64,000 nucleotides of DNA from BACL21 sp038141525 (lineage in GTDB: Bacteria; Bacteroidota; Bacteroidia; Flavobacteriales; Flavobacteriaceae). Position numbers and translations under genes: made by a program. Shown here piece by piece: positions 19,057-27,575 of this stretch (positions within the stretch are counted from its first letter, which is position 1; every line of letters starts with the position of its first letter). Under the pieces are notes generated by a model. That model did no database searches. It was given only the letters and a program-made list of their open reading frames with translations, and was not told the DNA's origin. The stretch lies in contig JAYQIF010000004.1 of assembly GCA_038141525.1 (NCBI GenBank), forward strand, positions 186,001 to 250,000, written 5' to 3'.

Positions 19057-20808
19057 TTAACGATCGCTAAATATTTTTGTCATAGCGACTGCACAGAGCA
19101 AAGCAATGCCTATGAGTACCATGGCCCCAATCCATTGGGCATAGAGCAAATAGCCTGTGCCAAACAAAGCACAATACACAAGGACTACGCCCAATAAAAA
19201 GAGCAGCAAGTCATTGGAAAAACGCTCGTTTGATTTATTGAGTTTTGTGCCCTGGGCGTGCACTTTTTGTCTAAATCCATCCCAACCGCGTCCATAAGGC
19301 GTGATTTTATTGTAAAATTTTATCAAGGTTTCGCGATCCGTCGGACGAGTGATTAGGGTGACCAAAATCCAGCTCAAGGTGGTGATACCAACGCCCCAAA
19401 GTAATTTTTGAGTCGCATCGAATCCGAAATCATAAAATTCAAAAACCAGAGCCACAACAAAGGACACGATCATTCCCGTGATCTCACTATAAGCATTGAT
19501 ACGCCACCAAAACCAGCGAAGGATAAAGATCAATCCTGTTCCCGCGCCAATTTGCAGCAAAATATTAAATGTATCCAGGGCACTTTCAAACTGTAAGGCC
19601 AATAGACCAGCCAAAATCATCAGTACCATTGTGGACAATCGCCCCACCCAAACCATTTGTTGTTCACTGGCCTCTGGGCGAACAAATCGCTTATAAAAAT
19701 CCAAGACAATATAAGAGGAGCCCCAATTTAAATGCGTAGAAATAGTGCTCATAAATGCAGCGATCAGCGAACTGACCACAAGGCCAAGCAAACCAGGAGG
19801 TAGGGAGGTTAGCATCGCAGGATATCCCAGGTCGTGACCCTCTGCGGCGTTAGGAAATGCCGCCTTTATATCGGAGAGTTCAGGATAAAGCACCAACGAA
19901 GCCAAAGCGATGAGAATCCATGGCCATGGGCGCAGTGCATAATGCGTGATGTTAAACAGTAGGGTAGCGCCCACAGCATGTTTTTCATTTTTGGCCGACA
20001 GCATCCTCTGAGCCACATAGCCACCACCACCGGGCTCAGCACCAGGATACCAAACAGACCACCACTGCACCGCAATAGGAATGAGCAACAGGGTCCACAG
20101 TGTATCACGATCTTCAAAATCAGGTAAAAAATTGAGTTTATCTACCACATTGGGGTGACTCAATAAGGCATCGAGACCACCGATCTCTGGAAGTTGAATG
20201 ATATAATAAGCTGCCCAAACAGAACCGATCATCGCTACAATAAATTGTAAAAAATCGGTAAAAATCACTCCACGCAATCCACCTAATGAACTGTACAGTA
20301 CCGTAACGACAGACGCATAAACCACAGCCTCCCAAGGCTCGAGATCAAAAAGAATGCCCCCAATTTTTATGGCCGCTAAACACACAGCAGCCATGATCAT
20401 CACATTAAAAAACACCCCCAAGTAAATGGCCCTAAACCCGCGCAGAAAAGCTGCGGCCTTGCCACTATAGCGCATTTCATAAAATTCTAGATCGGTCAGG
20501 ACTTCGGAGCGACGCCACAATCGGGCATAAACAAATACGGTCAACATCCCCGTAAGGAGAAAGGCCCACCAGACCCAGTTTCCTGAAATACCGTTTTGGC
20601 GCACAATATCGGTGACTAAATTTGGCGTATCCGCACTAAAGGTAGTCGCGACCATAGAGATGCCTAAAAGCCACCAAGGCATGTCCTGACCAGAGAGAAA
20701 GAACTCTTTGGTATTGCTTCCAGATCGTTTGGCTACACGCCATCCAATGATCAGAAAAACCAGAAAAAATAGGCCGATAAGCAGCCAATCGAGTGTGGAC
20801 AGTTGCAT
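19057..20808 (-). CDS. Sodium:solute symporter (SSS family)
   Basis: A 583-residue inner-membrane symporter that uses the sodium gradient. About 13-14 hydrophobic segments are visible, beginning LDWLLIGLFFLVFLIIGW. The family signatures FFLSGQDMPWWLLGISMVATTFSADTPNLV and GGLRGVIFTDFLQFIVAMIGS are present. The length fits Bacteroidota members, which carry extra C-terminal helices. It lies four bases after the OmpA-family gene on the same strand, so both are probably co-transcribed. The substrate (sugar, acid or other) cannot be decided from sequence. Confidence 0.9.
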   Translation of the reverse strand: MQLSTLDWLLIGLFFLVFLIIGWRVAKRSGSNTKEFFLSGQDMPWWLLGISMVATTFSADTPNLVTDIVRQNGISGNWVWWAFLLTGMLTVFVYARLWRRSEVLTDLEFYEMRYSGKAAAFLRGFRAIYLGVFFNVMIMAAVCLAAIKIGGILFDLEPWEAVVYASVVTVLYSSLGGLRGVIFTDFLQFIVAMIGSVWAAYYIIQLPEIGGLDALLSHPNVVDKLNFLPDFEDRDTLWTLLLIPIAVQWWSVWYPGAEPGGGGYVAQRMLSAKNEKHAVGATLLFNITHYALRPWPWILIALASLVLYPELSDIKAAFPNAAEGHDLGYPAMLTSLPPGLLGLVVSSLIAAFMSTISTHLNWGSSYIVLDFYKRFVRPEASEQQMVWVGRLSTMVLMILAGLLALQFESALDTFNILLQIGAGTGLIFILRWFWWRINAYSEITGMIVSFVVALVFEFYDFGFDATQKLLWGVGITTLSWILVTLITRPTDRETLIKFYNKITPYGRGWDGFRQKVHAQGTKLNKSNERFSNDLLLFLLGVVLVYCALFGTGYLLYAQWIGAMVLIGIALLCAVAMTKIFSDR

Positions 20809-20812
20809 GAAG

Positions 20813-21907
20813 TTAAAATTTAAAGATCAACTCCACGCGGCGATTTTTTTCTCGACCGCGAGAATTGCTATTGGTGTATAAGGGTTGTTGTTCTCCTGCT
20901 GACCGGGCGCGCATGCGCCCGGAAGCAAGACCTTCGCTGATAAAAAAACGTCTCACTTGCTGGGCCCATTTTAAGGCCAAGCGATAATTGTCCTGATCAT
21001 GGCCCACATGATCTGTATGCCCTACGATATCGATATAATGTTTTGCATCGAGTGCGAGCCATTGTTTTATCTCTGGAATTAAATCAATTAATTCATTGTC
21101 TACCACTACACCTTGGTCTGAAAATGTGGGTTGATAAACGATTGAATTATACCGGGGTAAATTGGGGTTGGTCTTGTATTCGGTCTTGACAAGAGATACA
21201 GGCTTTTCACGCTCAGGGGCATCCTGTTTTTGGATTTCATTGCGATCATCAACAACAGACGAAGTAGGCAGTAGAGCCGAAGAAGGCCTTATAAGTAGCC
21301 CGGCAGGAGGGGTATTGTCTGTAAATAGTCGTCGTAATTCTGCACGACAGCTAATGCGGTCCGCGTTTATGCCGGTGGCCACCAATTTATTTTTGACTCG
21401 AACACTGCGTTGTATCCCAAGATTTGGATCTGCAATTGGTTCGCTTGGGTCAAATCGTCCGATGATCTCTAGGGTCAAATCGGGATTGGTATTCATGTTG
21501 TAGGTGAGCTGATCCACTAAGGCCTGCCAATCACTCTGCCAGACAACCTCAGGAGTGTTCGGCACAATACTGATGACATCAGCACCAAGAACCAAGGGCC
21601 TATTATCCATTAGTATTTCAGGGGGAGTATCAGGTTCAATATCTGGATCTTGTTCGTCCTCTACTAGACCATCAGGTGGGGACTCTGATAAATCAGTGTT
21701 TGTTTGAACCGCTGAGTTTTGCGCATTAACGTCCGTGTTTTTAGACTCCATTGTCGCGGCATTACGCTCTGTCGACTGATTAGCCACAGGAGAGTTGTCT
21801 TGTGGATTTGTGGCCATAGAGGTCGTGTCCAGATATTCGTTTAAGGCAAAGCCGAATCCAGACCAGAGTAGCAAGAGCCACAAAAATTTTTTAATCAGTC
21901 CACTCAT
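20813..21907 (-). CDS. OmpA family protein with two OmpA-like domains
   Basis: A 364-residue envelope protein. It has an N-terminal hydrophobic segment (FLWLLLLWSGFGFAL), a Ser/Thr/Asn/Gln/Asp-rich disordered linker up to about residue 95, then an apparently degenerate OmpA-like domain (LEIIGRFDPSEPIADPNLGIQRSVRVKNKLVATGINADRI). A second linker leads to a canonical C-terminal OmpA domain (IDIVGHTDHVGHDQDNYRLALKWAQQV, then SRGREKNRRVELIFKF), which binds peptidoglycan. It precedes the symporter by four bases. Peptidoglycan anchoring is well supported; the first domain's function is open. Confidence 0.82.
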   Translation of the reverse strand: MSGLIKKFLWLLLLWSGFGFALNEYLDTTSMATNPQDNSPVANQSTERNAATMESKNTDVNAQNSAVQTNTDLSESPPDGLVEDEQDPDIEPDTPPEILMDNRPLVLGADVISIVPNTPEVVWQSDWQALVDQLTYNMNTNPDLTLEIIGRFDPSEPIADPNLGIQRSVRVKNKLVATGINADRISCRAELRRLFTDNTPPAGLLIRPSSALLPTSSVVDDRNEIQKQDAPEREKPVSLVKTEYKTNPNLPRYNSIVYQPTFSDQGVVVDNELIDLIPEIKQWLALDAKHYIDIVGHTDHVGHDQDNYRLALKWAQQVRRFFISEGLASGRMRARSAGEQQPLYTNSNSRGREKNRRVELIFKF

Positions 21908-21994
21908 TCTATGAGAAAAGAAACTTTGTCTAAATTTACAAAAATCAATGGGGCAAACTCAAGTCTGTCTTAGAGAATTTAACACCAAACATAA

Positions 21995-22519
21995 TTGGAT
22001 CAAGCCACCTCAAATACTATCCCTTCGGCCTTAAGTGCAAGACTCGACGAATTCAGACGTTTGCTGCTGTTGGCTCTTCCCAAAATTGAACAAGAGTGGC
22101 TATGGAAACAGCCTAATACACATATACCCAGCATCGGCGTTCAATTGACCCACATGCAGGGTAATTTAACCCAATATATAGTAGTGAATCTTTCGAGCTC
22201 TATGGTTGAGTCCAATAGTGCTAAACAGGCTTATGGCGCATACAAACGACATAGAACACAAGAGTTTGATGTGCGCTCAACCGTTAGTCTGGAGGCCTTG
22301 ACTGCCCCTTTATTGAATCAAATTCAGCAGGCAAGCGCATTGATTAAACAGGTGTCAAGCCGCGTCTGGAGTGAAGATTATCATGTCCAAACCTTTTCCA
22401 TGACGCGGCTTGAAGCCTGTGTACACGGCATCGAACATCTAAATTATCATCTAGGACAAATAGCGCTACTGATTAAATATTACGCCCCTCAAGACCTTAA
22501 ATTTTATCCGGATATCTAG
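21995..22519 (+). CDS. DinB-like four-helix protein
   Basis: A 174-residue cytoplasmic protein that fits the DinB/DUF1572-type four-helix fold. The pattern IGVQLTHMQGNLTQYIVVNL near residue 50 and CVHGIEHLNYHLGQIALLIKYY near the C-terminus carry spaced histidines as in the metal-binding members of the family. Members act in thiol-dependent or other metal chemistry, but function here is unknown. The start is TTG at 21995, because a TAA stands directly upstream in frame and no ATG lies close. It diverges from the OmpA gene. Confidence 0.65.
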   Translation: MDQATSNTIPSALSARLDEFRRLLLLALPKIEQEWLWKQPNTHIPSIGVQLTHMQGNLTQYIVVNLSSSMVESNSAKQAYGAYKRHRTQEFDVRSTVSLEALTAPLLNQIQQASALIKQVSSRVWSEDYHVQTFSMTRLEACVHGIEHLNYHLGQIALLIKYYAPQDLKFYPDI

Positions 22520-22529
22520 AGCCTTTGAC

Positions 22530-22961
22530 TTAAGTCAACACGCCTTGCGCTTTAGATTTGGCCGTGAAGTAAATGCTGTAAGTCGCGATGAGTAAAACCG
22601 TGATCGGCATGACCAGTCCTTCAGGACCGTAAATTTCATAGGCCCCAGCGATCACAAAATTGTAAAACATTTGGACGAAAATCCCAAACAACGACCCAAT
22701 AAACATTAGGTAGGCAAATGCTTTGCGCAACAACATCAGTACGGAAGCCGTTAAACCACCCCATACGGCTAGGGCAAACGCTGCTGTCACCCAAGGGGGC
22801 GTCATTTCCAGAAAAACTCTCTGATCATCGGGCATCATTGCCATTTGCTGCGGAGGCATCAGTTTTTGCGCCAGATAAGCTGCGGCGCCCATAGCATTCC
22901 AAATCAAAAGCAAAACACCTAAAATCCAGAACCAGGTCGTTGGTTTTTTAGCAGTAGTCAT
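22530..22961 (-). CDS. Small four-helix integral membrane protein
   Basis: A 143-residue inner-membrane protein with four predicted membrane segments (WFWILGVLLLIWNAMGAAAYLA; VTAAFALAVWGGLTASVLMLL; AFAYLMFIGSLFGIFVQMFYNFV; LVMPITVLLIATYSIYFTA) and a short Met-rich loop after the first (MPPQQMAMMPDD). It stands alone on the minus strand and converges with the DinB-like gene at a 10-base distance. Homologues are sometimes labelled 'sugar transporter', which four helices and no known motif do not justify. Function unknown. Confidence 0.7.
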   Translation of the reverse strand: MTTAKKPTTWFWILGVLLLIWNAMGAAAYLAQKLMPPQQMAMMPDDQRVFLEMTPPWVTAAFALAVWGGLTASVLMLLRKAFAYLMFIGSLFGIFVQMFYNFVIAGAYEIYGPEGLVMPITVLLIATYSIYFTAKSKAQGVLT

Positions 22962-23110
22962 CGAAACATTGATTAGATGATTATACTATTAAAAATACAT
23001 TATTTTAACCATTGACCTTTAGGGCTTTGGCCGCTTTAAAGTGAATTTTCGAGTAAATTCAATTATTTTCGTTAAACAACTTCAAAAAAACATTGGCCGA
23101 TGGTCGGGTC

Positions 23111-23503
23111 TCAATGTTCCAACATTTGGACTTGACTTTTTAGTCGTTCTTTGATCATCGAAAGGATGCGCTTATTGATCGCTGAAGAGTCCGCGCTATA
23201 CGCTTGGTATTCCTCCAGGGTGAATTGGCCCAATACCAGCCCCTTAAGAATATTGCGAAACTTCATGTCCTTGTGGATTGCTGACTCGATATAATCCAAT
23301 TTCCGCTCTGGAGAAATTTCGTAAAAAACGCCTTTGTGTTTATCGATATAATGTCTAAATAAAGCGAGCATTAAATCGTTTTGTAATTTCAAAATAGGGC
23401 GTAGGGTGTTGTTTTGAAAATACTCATGATCAGACATTTGATGGTCTAATCTAACTTGACTGAGCTCTGGACGCAGTGCGAGAAGTTTGGCATCTCTTTG
23501 CAT
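23111..23503 (-). CDS. Conserved hypothetical protein after the MscS gene
   Basis: A 130-residue, mostly helical cytoplasmic protein without signal peptide or membrane segment. Recognisable conserved stretches are LRPILKLQNDLMLALFRHYIDKHK, KDMKFRNILKGLVLGQFTLEEY and the basic C-terminus INKRILSMIKERLKSQ. Homologues in other Flavobacteriaceae are remembered with a 'glyoxalase' label, but I see no metal-binding glyoxalase pattern. It starts three bases after the mechanosensitive channel gene and so shares its transcript. Confidence 0.7.
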   Translation of the reverse strand: MQRDAKLLALRPELSQVRLDHQMSDHEYFQNNTLRPILKLQNDLMLALFRHYIDKHKGVFYEISPERKLDYIESAIHKDMKFRNILKGLVLGQFTLEEYQAYSADSSAINKRILSMIKERLKSQVQMLEH

Positions 23504-23506
23504 AGT

Positions 23507-24775
23507 TTAGTCCTTTAGTGCTTTGACATCCCCGGAAGAGGGCGCCTCGTATAATTCTAGACCAAAATAAGACACCGAAGCGATGAGATGATCAAAAATA
23601 TCGGCCTGAATATGCTCGTAATTCTCCCATCGCTTATCACTACTGAAGGCGTAAATTTCTATAGGTAACCCCTGGTCTGTGGGCGCTAAATGACGCACCA
23701 TTAAAAACAAGTCCTTATTTATCGCCGGATTTTCATGTAAAAATGCATCGGCATATTTCCTAAATACCCCCAAATTAGTCTGGTTGCGTCCGTTGATCAG
23801 TAAAGATTTATCGGCATTATTTTGTGCATTATACTGACTGATATCCTTTTCACGATGTTCGATATAGGGCTTGATCAGGGCAATATTTTTGAATGATGCT
23901 ACATCCTCTGGAGTTAAAAAACGAACCGAATTTTGTTTGATCAAAAGTGAACGTTTGATGCGTCTTCCGCCAGATTCTTGCATGACTCGCCAGTTCTGGA
24001 AAGAATCAGCAATCAGACTGTAGGTGGGAATGGTGGTGAATGTATTGTCAAAATTTTGGACACGCACCGAAGCCAGGTTAATTTCGGTCACTGTTCCATC
24101 AGCTCCGTATTTAGAAAACGTGATCCAATCACCGATACGCACCATATCGTTTATCGACACCTGTATGCTGGCGACAAACCCCAATATGGTGTCCTTGAAT
24201 ATCAGTAAAATCATGGCAGAAGCGGCCCCTAAAGAAGCCAAACTTTCCACACTAAACCCGGTCATTAAATTAATGATAAAAAATATGCCAGTACCCCAAG
24301 TAAACATCATGAGCACCTGCATATAACTCTCGAGGGGCTTATCCTTATATTGATCATAGCCCGCTTTGAGGTAGTTTTTAGTGGTTCTCAGTAAACTCCT
24401 TACGATGAGCACACACAATACCACAAAATACATTGAGGCCGCTCTTGCAGCCAGTTCCGCTAACTCGGGATAGTCATACAATCCCACGGGAATAAAATTA
24501 TAAAGCACAGCAAGAGGGGAGAGGTGGGCCACAAATCTTGGGAAATTACTCTCGACCAAGTAATCGTCAAAAGAGGTCTTTGTTTTATTGCTAAAAGCCT
24601 TAAACACTTGTATCACTACAGTACGTGTTATACGGTCGAGTAAGCGTATGATCACCAAACCCACAGCAATGACCACAAGAGCGTTGATTAAATTGGCCCA
24701 AAATAAACTCAAACCATTAGCATAGAGATAATCGCGAATCCATTCGGTAATAAATAATACTTCTGAATTTGTCAT
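23507..24775 (-). CDS. MscS family mechanosensitive ion channel (YbdG-like)
   Basis: A 422-residue inner-membrane channel that opens on hypo-osmotic shock. Four to five hydrophobic segments occupy residues 20-185. The pore helix and beta domain follow (ASLGAASAMILLIFKDTILGFVASIQVSINDMVRIGDWI, then GTVTEINLASVRVQNFDNTFTTIPTY). The C-terminal region with NQTNLGVFRKYADAFL and IEIYAFSSDKRWENYEHIQADIFDHL is the form found in YbdG/MscM-type proteins. Its start overlaps the end of the DUF3817 gene by four bases, and a small gene follows after three bases. Confidence 0.9.
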   Translation of the reverse strand: MTNSEVLFITEWIRDYLYANGLSLFWANLINALVVIAVGLVIIRLLDRITRTVVIQVFKAFSNKTKTSFDDYLVESNFPRFVAHLSPLAVLYNFIPVGLYDYPELAELAARAASMYFVVLCVLIVRSLLRTTKNYLKAGYDQYKDKPLESYMQVLMMFTWGTGIFFIINLMTGFSVESLASLGAASAMILLIFKDTILGFVASIQVSINDMVRIGDWITFSKYGADGTVTEINLASVRVQNFDNTFTTIPTYSLIADSFQNWRVMQESGGRRIKRSLLIKQNSVRFLTPEDVASFKNIALIKPYIEHREKDISQYNAQNNADKSLLINGRNQTNLGVFRKYADAFLHENPAINKDLFLMVRHLAPTDQGLPIEIYAFSSDKRWENYEHIQADIFDHLIASVSYFGLELYEAPSSGDVKALKD

Positions 24776-25050
24776 GATAAAAACTTCTTTTCAACGTAAA
24801 ATGGGCCAAAAGGTAAAAGAGCGCAAAAGGCAATGATCAACCACTGAGACCAAGTCCAACCATAGATTGATTTTAAGCGCACTGCCAAGACTTCATAGGC
24901 AATAAACAATAAACCGTGCGCCATTCCAATAACTTCGACACCCATAGGCCACTGCCAAATATATTTGAGCGGCATAGCCACGCCCAAAAGCATCAAAAAC
25001 GAAACGCCTTCGCTGCGGCTGACCCAGAAAAATAGACGATTTAATTCCAC
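24772..25050 (-). CDS. DUF3817 family membrane protein
   Basis: A 92-residue protein with three predicted membrane helices (SFLMLLGVAMPLKYIW; IGMAHGLLFIAYEVLAV; WSQWLIIAFCALLPFGPFYV), matching the DUF3817 pattern SRSEGVSFLMLLGVAMPLKY and HGLLFIAYEVL. Start is GTG at 25050 (MELNRLFFW). Function unknown. It leads the unit DUF3817-mscS-hypothetical and overlaps mscS. A -7 promoter element lies just upstream. Confidence 0.8.
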   Translation of the reverse strand: MELNRLFFWVSRSEGVSFLMLLGVAMPLKYIWQWPMGVEVIGMAHGLLFIAYEVLAVRLKSIYGWTWSQWLIIAFCALLPFGPFYVEKKFLS

Positions 25051-25063
25051 AGGTTCTTTTGAA

Positions 25064-25071
25064 CAAAGATA
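25064..25071 (-). promoter_or_regulatory. Putative -7 element of the DUF3817/mscS unit
   Basis: TATCTTTG on the minus strand, 14 bases before the GTG start, matches TAnnTTTG. It lies back to back with the promoter of the divergent SDR gene. Confidence 0.5.
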
Positions 25072-25080
25072 CCAATGTTT

Positions 25081-25110
25081 TTGACTTGATAGCGCATTGG
25101 ATTATATTTG
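25081..25110 (+). promoter_or_regulatory. Bacteroidota-type promoter of the SDR gene
   Basis: TTG at 25081-25083 inside TTTTTG, a 19-base spacer and TATATTTG at 25103-25110 match the consensus well. The leader before ATG 25135 would be about 18 bases. Confidence 0.65.
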
Positions 25111-25134
25111 CCTCGGACAGAAAAAACGCTCATC

Positions 25135-25866
25135 ATGATTCACTTAAAACAAAAAAATGCCTTCGTCACCGGGGGCACGAAAGGGATTGGTTTAGGCATT
25201 GCCCAAGCACTGCTCAAAGAGGGTGTTTCTGTAGCCATTACAGGCCGAACAGAAAGTTCTGTGGAGCAGGCCACCAAAATATTAGCACAAGGAACCCTAC
25301 AGGACGATGCTCAGATTTTGGGACTGGTTGCCGATGTGAGAGACTACAGCAGTATGGCCGACGCTGCACAAAAGGCCATAGAGACTCTTGGTCCTGTTGA
25401 TCTGGTTATTGCCAACGCAGGATTGGGGCATTTTGCGCCGATTCATGAATTGAGCCTGAATCAGTGGCATGAGACCATAGATACCAATCTGACGGGCGTA
25501 TTTTACACCCTAAAGGTTTTTGCCGAGAGTCTCATGGGACATCAAGGTTATTTTATCAGTATTTCGAGTTTAGCAGGAACAAACTTTTTTGCTGGGGGAG
25601 CGGCCTATAACGCCAGTAAATTTGGAGTTACAGGATTTACGCAAGCCGCCATGTTGGACCTTCGTTCCTTTGGTGTAAAAATGACAACGATCATGCCCGG
25701 TTCTGTCGCTACATATTTTAATAATCACACCCCAAGTGACGCGGATTACTGGAAAATACAAAAGGAAGATCTGGGACAAATAGTGATCCAATTGATTTCA
25801 ATGCATCCGCGCAGCCTTCCCAGCAAAATTGAATTGCGTCCAACAACACCCAATAGTGCCAAGTAA
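25135..25866 (+). CDS. Short-chain dehydrogenase/reductase (SDR)
   Basis: A 243-residue NAD(P)-dependent oxidoreductase of the classical SDR family. The cofactor motif TGGTKGIG is at residues 12-19, NAG at 94-96, the catalytic serine in ISISSLAG (143-147), and Tyr158 and Lys162 in YNASK. Start ATG 25135 (MIHLKQ) is chosen because the longer reading begins inside the predicted promoter region. The substrate is unknown; 3-oxoacyl reductase-like or general carbonyl reductases are the usual alternatives. A single gene. Confidence 0.92.
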   Translation: MIHLKQKNAFVTGGTKGIGLGIAQALLKEGVSVAITGRTESSVEQATKILAQGTLQDDAQILGLVADVRDYSSMADAAQKAIETLGPVDLVIANAGLGHFAPIHELSLNQWHETIDTNLTGVFYTLKVFAESLMGHQGYFISISSLAGTNFFAGGAAYNASKFGVTGFTQAAMLDLRSFGVKMTTIMPGSVATYFNNHTPSDADYWKIQKEDLGQIVIQLISMHPRSLPSKIELRPTTPNSAK

Positions 25867-25949
25867 TTGTGTGGTTTGTTAATCTTTCGTCAAAAAGGAT
25901 TGACAAATCAATTCTGAGTGAAGAATTTCTCTATTTTTAGCCCCTGACC

Positions 25950-26636
25950 ATGGTACAGCGCACAATAATGTACAATAACGAACTCTTTAAAGGGTGTTTT
26001 ACAGCAGTCTTGACGCTGTTTTTTTGCGGCTCTGTTATTGCGCAAATAGATGGCGCCACCCCTAATGCCACAGGAGAAAATCCATTTTTTCAACCGCAAC
26101 CTACAAGCCTATTGCCAGAGGATCGCCCTCCAGTGAGCTTAACGATACCATTTAAGGATCGCGACCCTAAAATGCAATTTCCACCACCCAGTCCAGAAGA
26201 AAAAAAACTGGACATGACGGCCTCCGACGGGCTTTTAGACCACATTGAGGGAAAGGCGCCAAAGGCATTTCAAAAGGATAAGGAACCGCGTCCTGAGTTT
26301 GCCCGTGATCAAGATCTAGGCGATGTCAGCACCTCGGGAGATTTTGTCCAAGTCAAATATAGAGACCACGAATACGTCGATGGTGATTTAATCCGGGTTT
26401 ATGTCAATGGGGACGTGGTACAATCACGTGTGTTTCTTGGGGGGAGTTTTTCTGGATTTACTTTATCTCTTCAACCCGGTCCCAATCGCATTGAATTTGA
26501 GGCCATTAATCAGGGCAGTAGTGGCCCAAACACCGCAGAGCTGCACGTCTACAACGAAAAAGGGTTTATTATTTCGGCAAAGGAGTGGAATCTTTTAACC
26601 GGATATAAAGCTACAGTTTTGGTCATCAAGGACTAA
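25950..26636 (+). CDS. Unknown secreted protein
   Basis: A 228-residue protein (222 if ATG 25968 is used). A signal peptide (FTAVLTLFFCGSVIAQ) is followed by a Pro-rich, probably disordered stretch with PEDRPPVSLTIPF and KMQFPPPSPEEKK. The C-terminal 100 residues look like a beta sandwich: FVQVKYRDHEYVDGDLIRVYVNGDVVQSRVFLGGSFSGFTLSLQPGPNRIEFEAINQGSSGPNTAELHVYN, reminiscent of Ig-like or carbohydrate-binding modules. No known family is recognised with certainty. Its stop lies directly against the stop of the convergent gene. A near-consensus TATTTTTA at 25932-25939 may be its -7 element. Confidence 0.72.
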   Translation: MVQRTIMYNNELFKGCFTAVLTLFFCGSVIAQIDGATPNATGENPFFQPQPTSLLPEDRPPVSLTIPFKDRDPKMQFPPPSPEEKKLDMTASDGLLDHIEGKAPKAFQKDKEPRPEFARDQDLGDVSTSGDFVQVKYRDHEYVDGDLIRVYVNGDVVQSRVFLGGSFSGFTLSLQPGPNRIEFEAINQGSSGPNTAELHVYNEKGFIISAKEWNLLTGYKATVLVIKD

Positions 26637-27257
26637 TTATTCCAATTCATCCATTGTCGACATGATCTCATCGTACTCACTGAGCTTGAGGTACATTTTT
26701 CCACCCATCATCACTATGGGCGTATCCATCTCTGAAAGACGATCCTGACCACCCACAATAAGACGCGAAAGTTGCTCACGTACTTTGGGATACTCATCAA
26801 TTTTGGTCAGTGTGTAGAGATAAGGGCTTTGGTCCAAGGCTGAGATCAAACTGTCACATTGCGCCGCACACAAGGTGGGTTTATAAATCGTCAGCGGCCA
26901 TTTCGGTTGAATTTTAATCAATTCAGCTTCGCGAACCAGCGCGCGACGCGAGAGTTCCTCGCTAACCTCTAAGGTATATTCGTATTTTGGTTCCTGTCCA
27001 CGTTCGATAATCAAACTACTTATTTCTACGCGTGAGCGCGCCGGAACACGCACTGCGCGTGGCTTTCCTGCACGCTGACGGAAGCCAGTCCCTGTAATTT
27101 TGATGATGACATCGAAATCTTGGAGGTTTTTATTGACAGCGTACAAATACAATCGGTTTCTATTTTGCTCGTCTTCAATTTCGATGGGGCGTTCTTGAGC
27201 CAATATCGGTGTAACAAATAGAAAAAGAAGAACAAATGAGCTAAGTAGCGTTTTCAT
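26637..27257 (-). CDS. Secreted protein with C-terminal glutaredoxin-like domain
   Basis: A 206-residue predicted periplasmic protein. The signal peptide is LLSSFVLLFLFVTPILAQ. Residues 25-115 look beta-rich (RNRLYLYAVNKNLQDFDVIIKITGTGF, then PARSRVEISSLIIERGQEPKYEYTLEVS). Residues about 122-206 resemble a thioredoxin/glutaredoxin fold: LTIYKPTLCAAQCDSLISALDQ (strand, CxxxC, helix), then IDEYPKVREQLSRLI and the cis-proline-like MDTPIVMMGGKMY. The cysteine spacing C-A-A-Q-C has three residues between, not the usual two, so redox activity is uncertain. Convergent, stop to stop, with the unknown secreted protein. Confidence 0.7.
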   Translation of the reverse strand: MKTLLSSFVLLFLFVTPILAQERPIEIEDEQNRNRLYLYAVNKNLQDFDVIIKITGTGFRQRAGKPRAVRVPARSRVEISSLIIERGQEPKYEYTLEVSEELSRRALVREAELIKIQPKWPLTIYKPTLCAAQCDSLISALDQSPYLYTLTKIDEYPKVREQLSRLIVGGQDRLSEMDTPIVMMGGKMYLKLSEYDEIMSTMDELE

Positions 27258-27575
27258 AACAAAGGTGAAATTGAATAAAAATTAAGTCCATAAAGGACAA
27301 ATAATAGGACCGCATTGAGCACTCAGTCCTATAGGCGAAGATAACAAAATAATTACGCTGCTTTGAATAGACCAGCAGGTATTTCGACAAAGAATCAGTT
27401 TAAAGAGTCAATGCAAACACCAAAGATAAATATGAAGGGCAAATCAACAGATGTCACGGATTTTACCATAGACTACAATTGTACTATAATATATATTATG
27501 TCAAATAGAAAATTTAAACCATTATCACCTTTTTAACTCAAATGACCGCTAATAATTACCCTACCTTTGCTCAAT
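27258..27575. other. Intergenic region (318 bases)
   Basis: AT-rich gap between two divergent genes. It holds an imperfect inverted repeat, TAGGAC...GTCCTA at 27305-27331 with an inner TGAG/CTCA pairing, a very AT-rich stretch near 27480-27500, and the -7 element of the MFS gene at its right end. No ORF or tRNA was seen. Confidence 0.5.
27562..27569 (+). promoter_or_regulatory. Putative -7 element of the MFS gene
   Basis: TACCTTTG matches TAnnTTTG and ends six bases before ATG 27576, so the mRNA would be leaderless. No -33 TTG at the usual distance. Confidence 0.5.
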
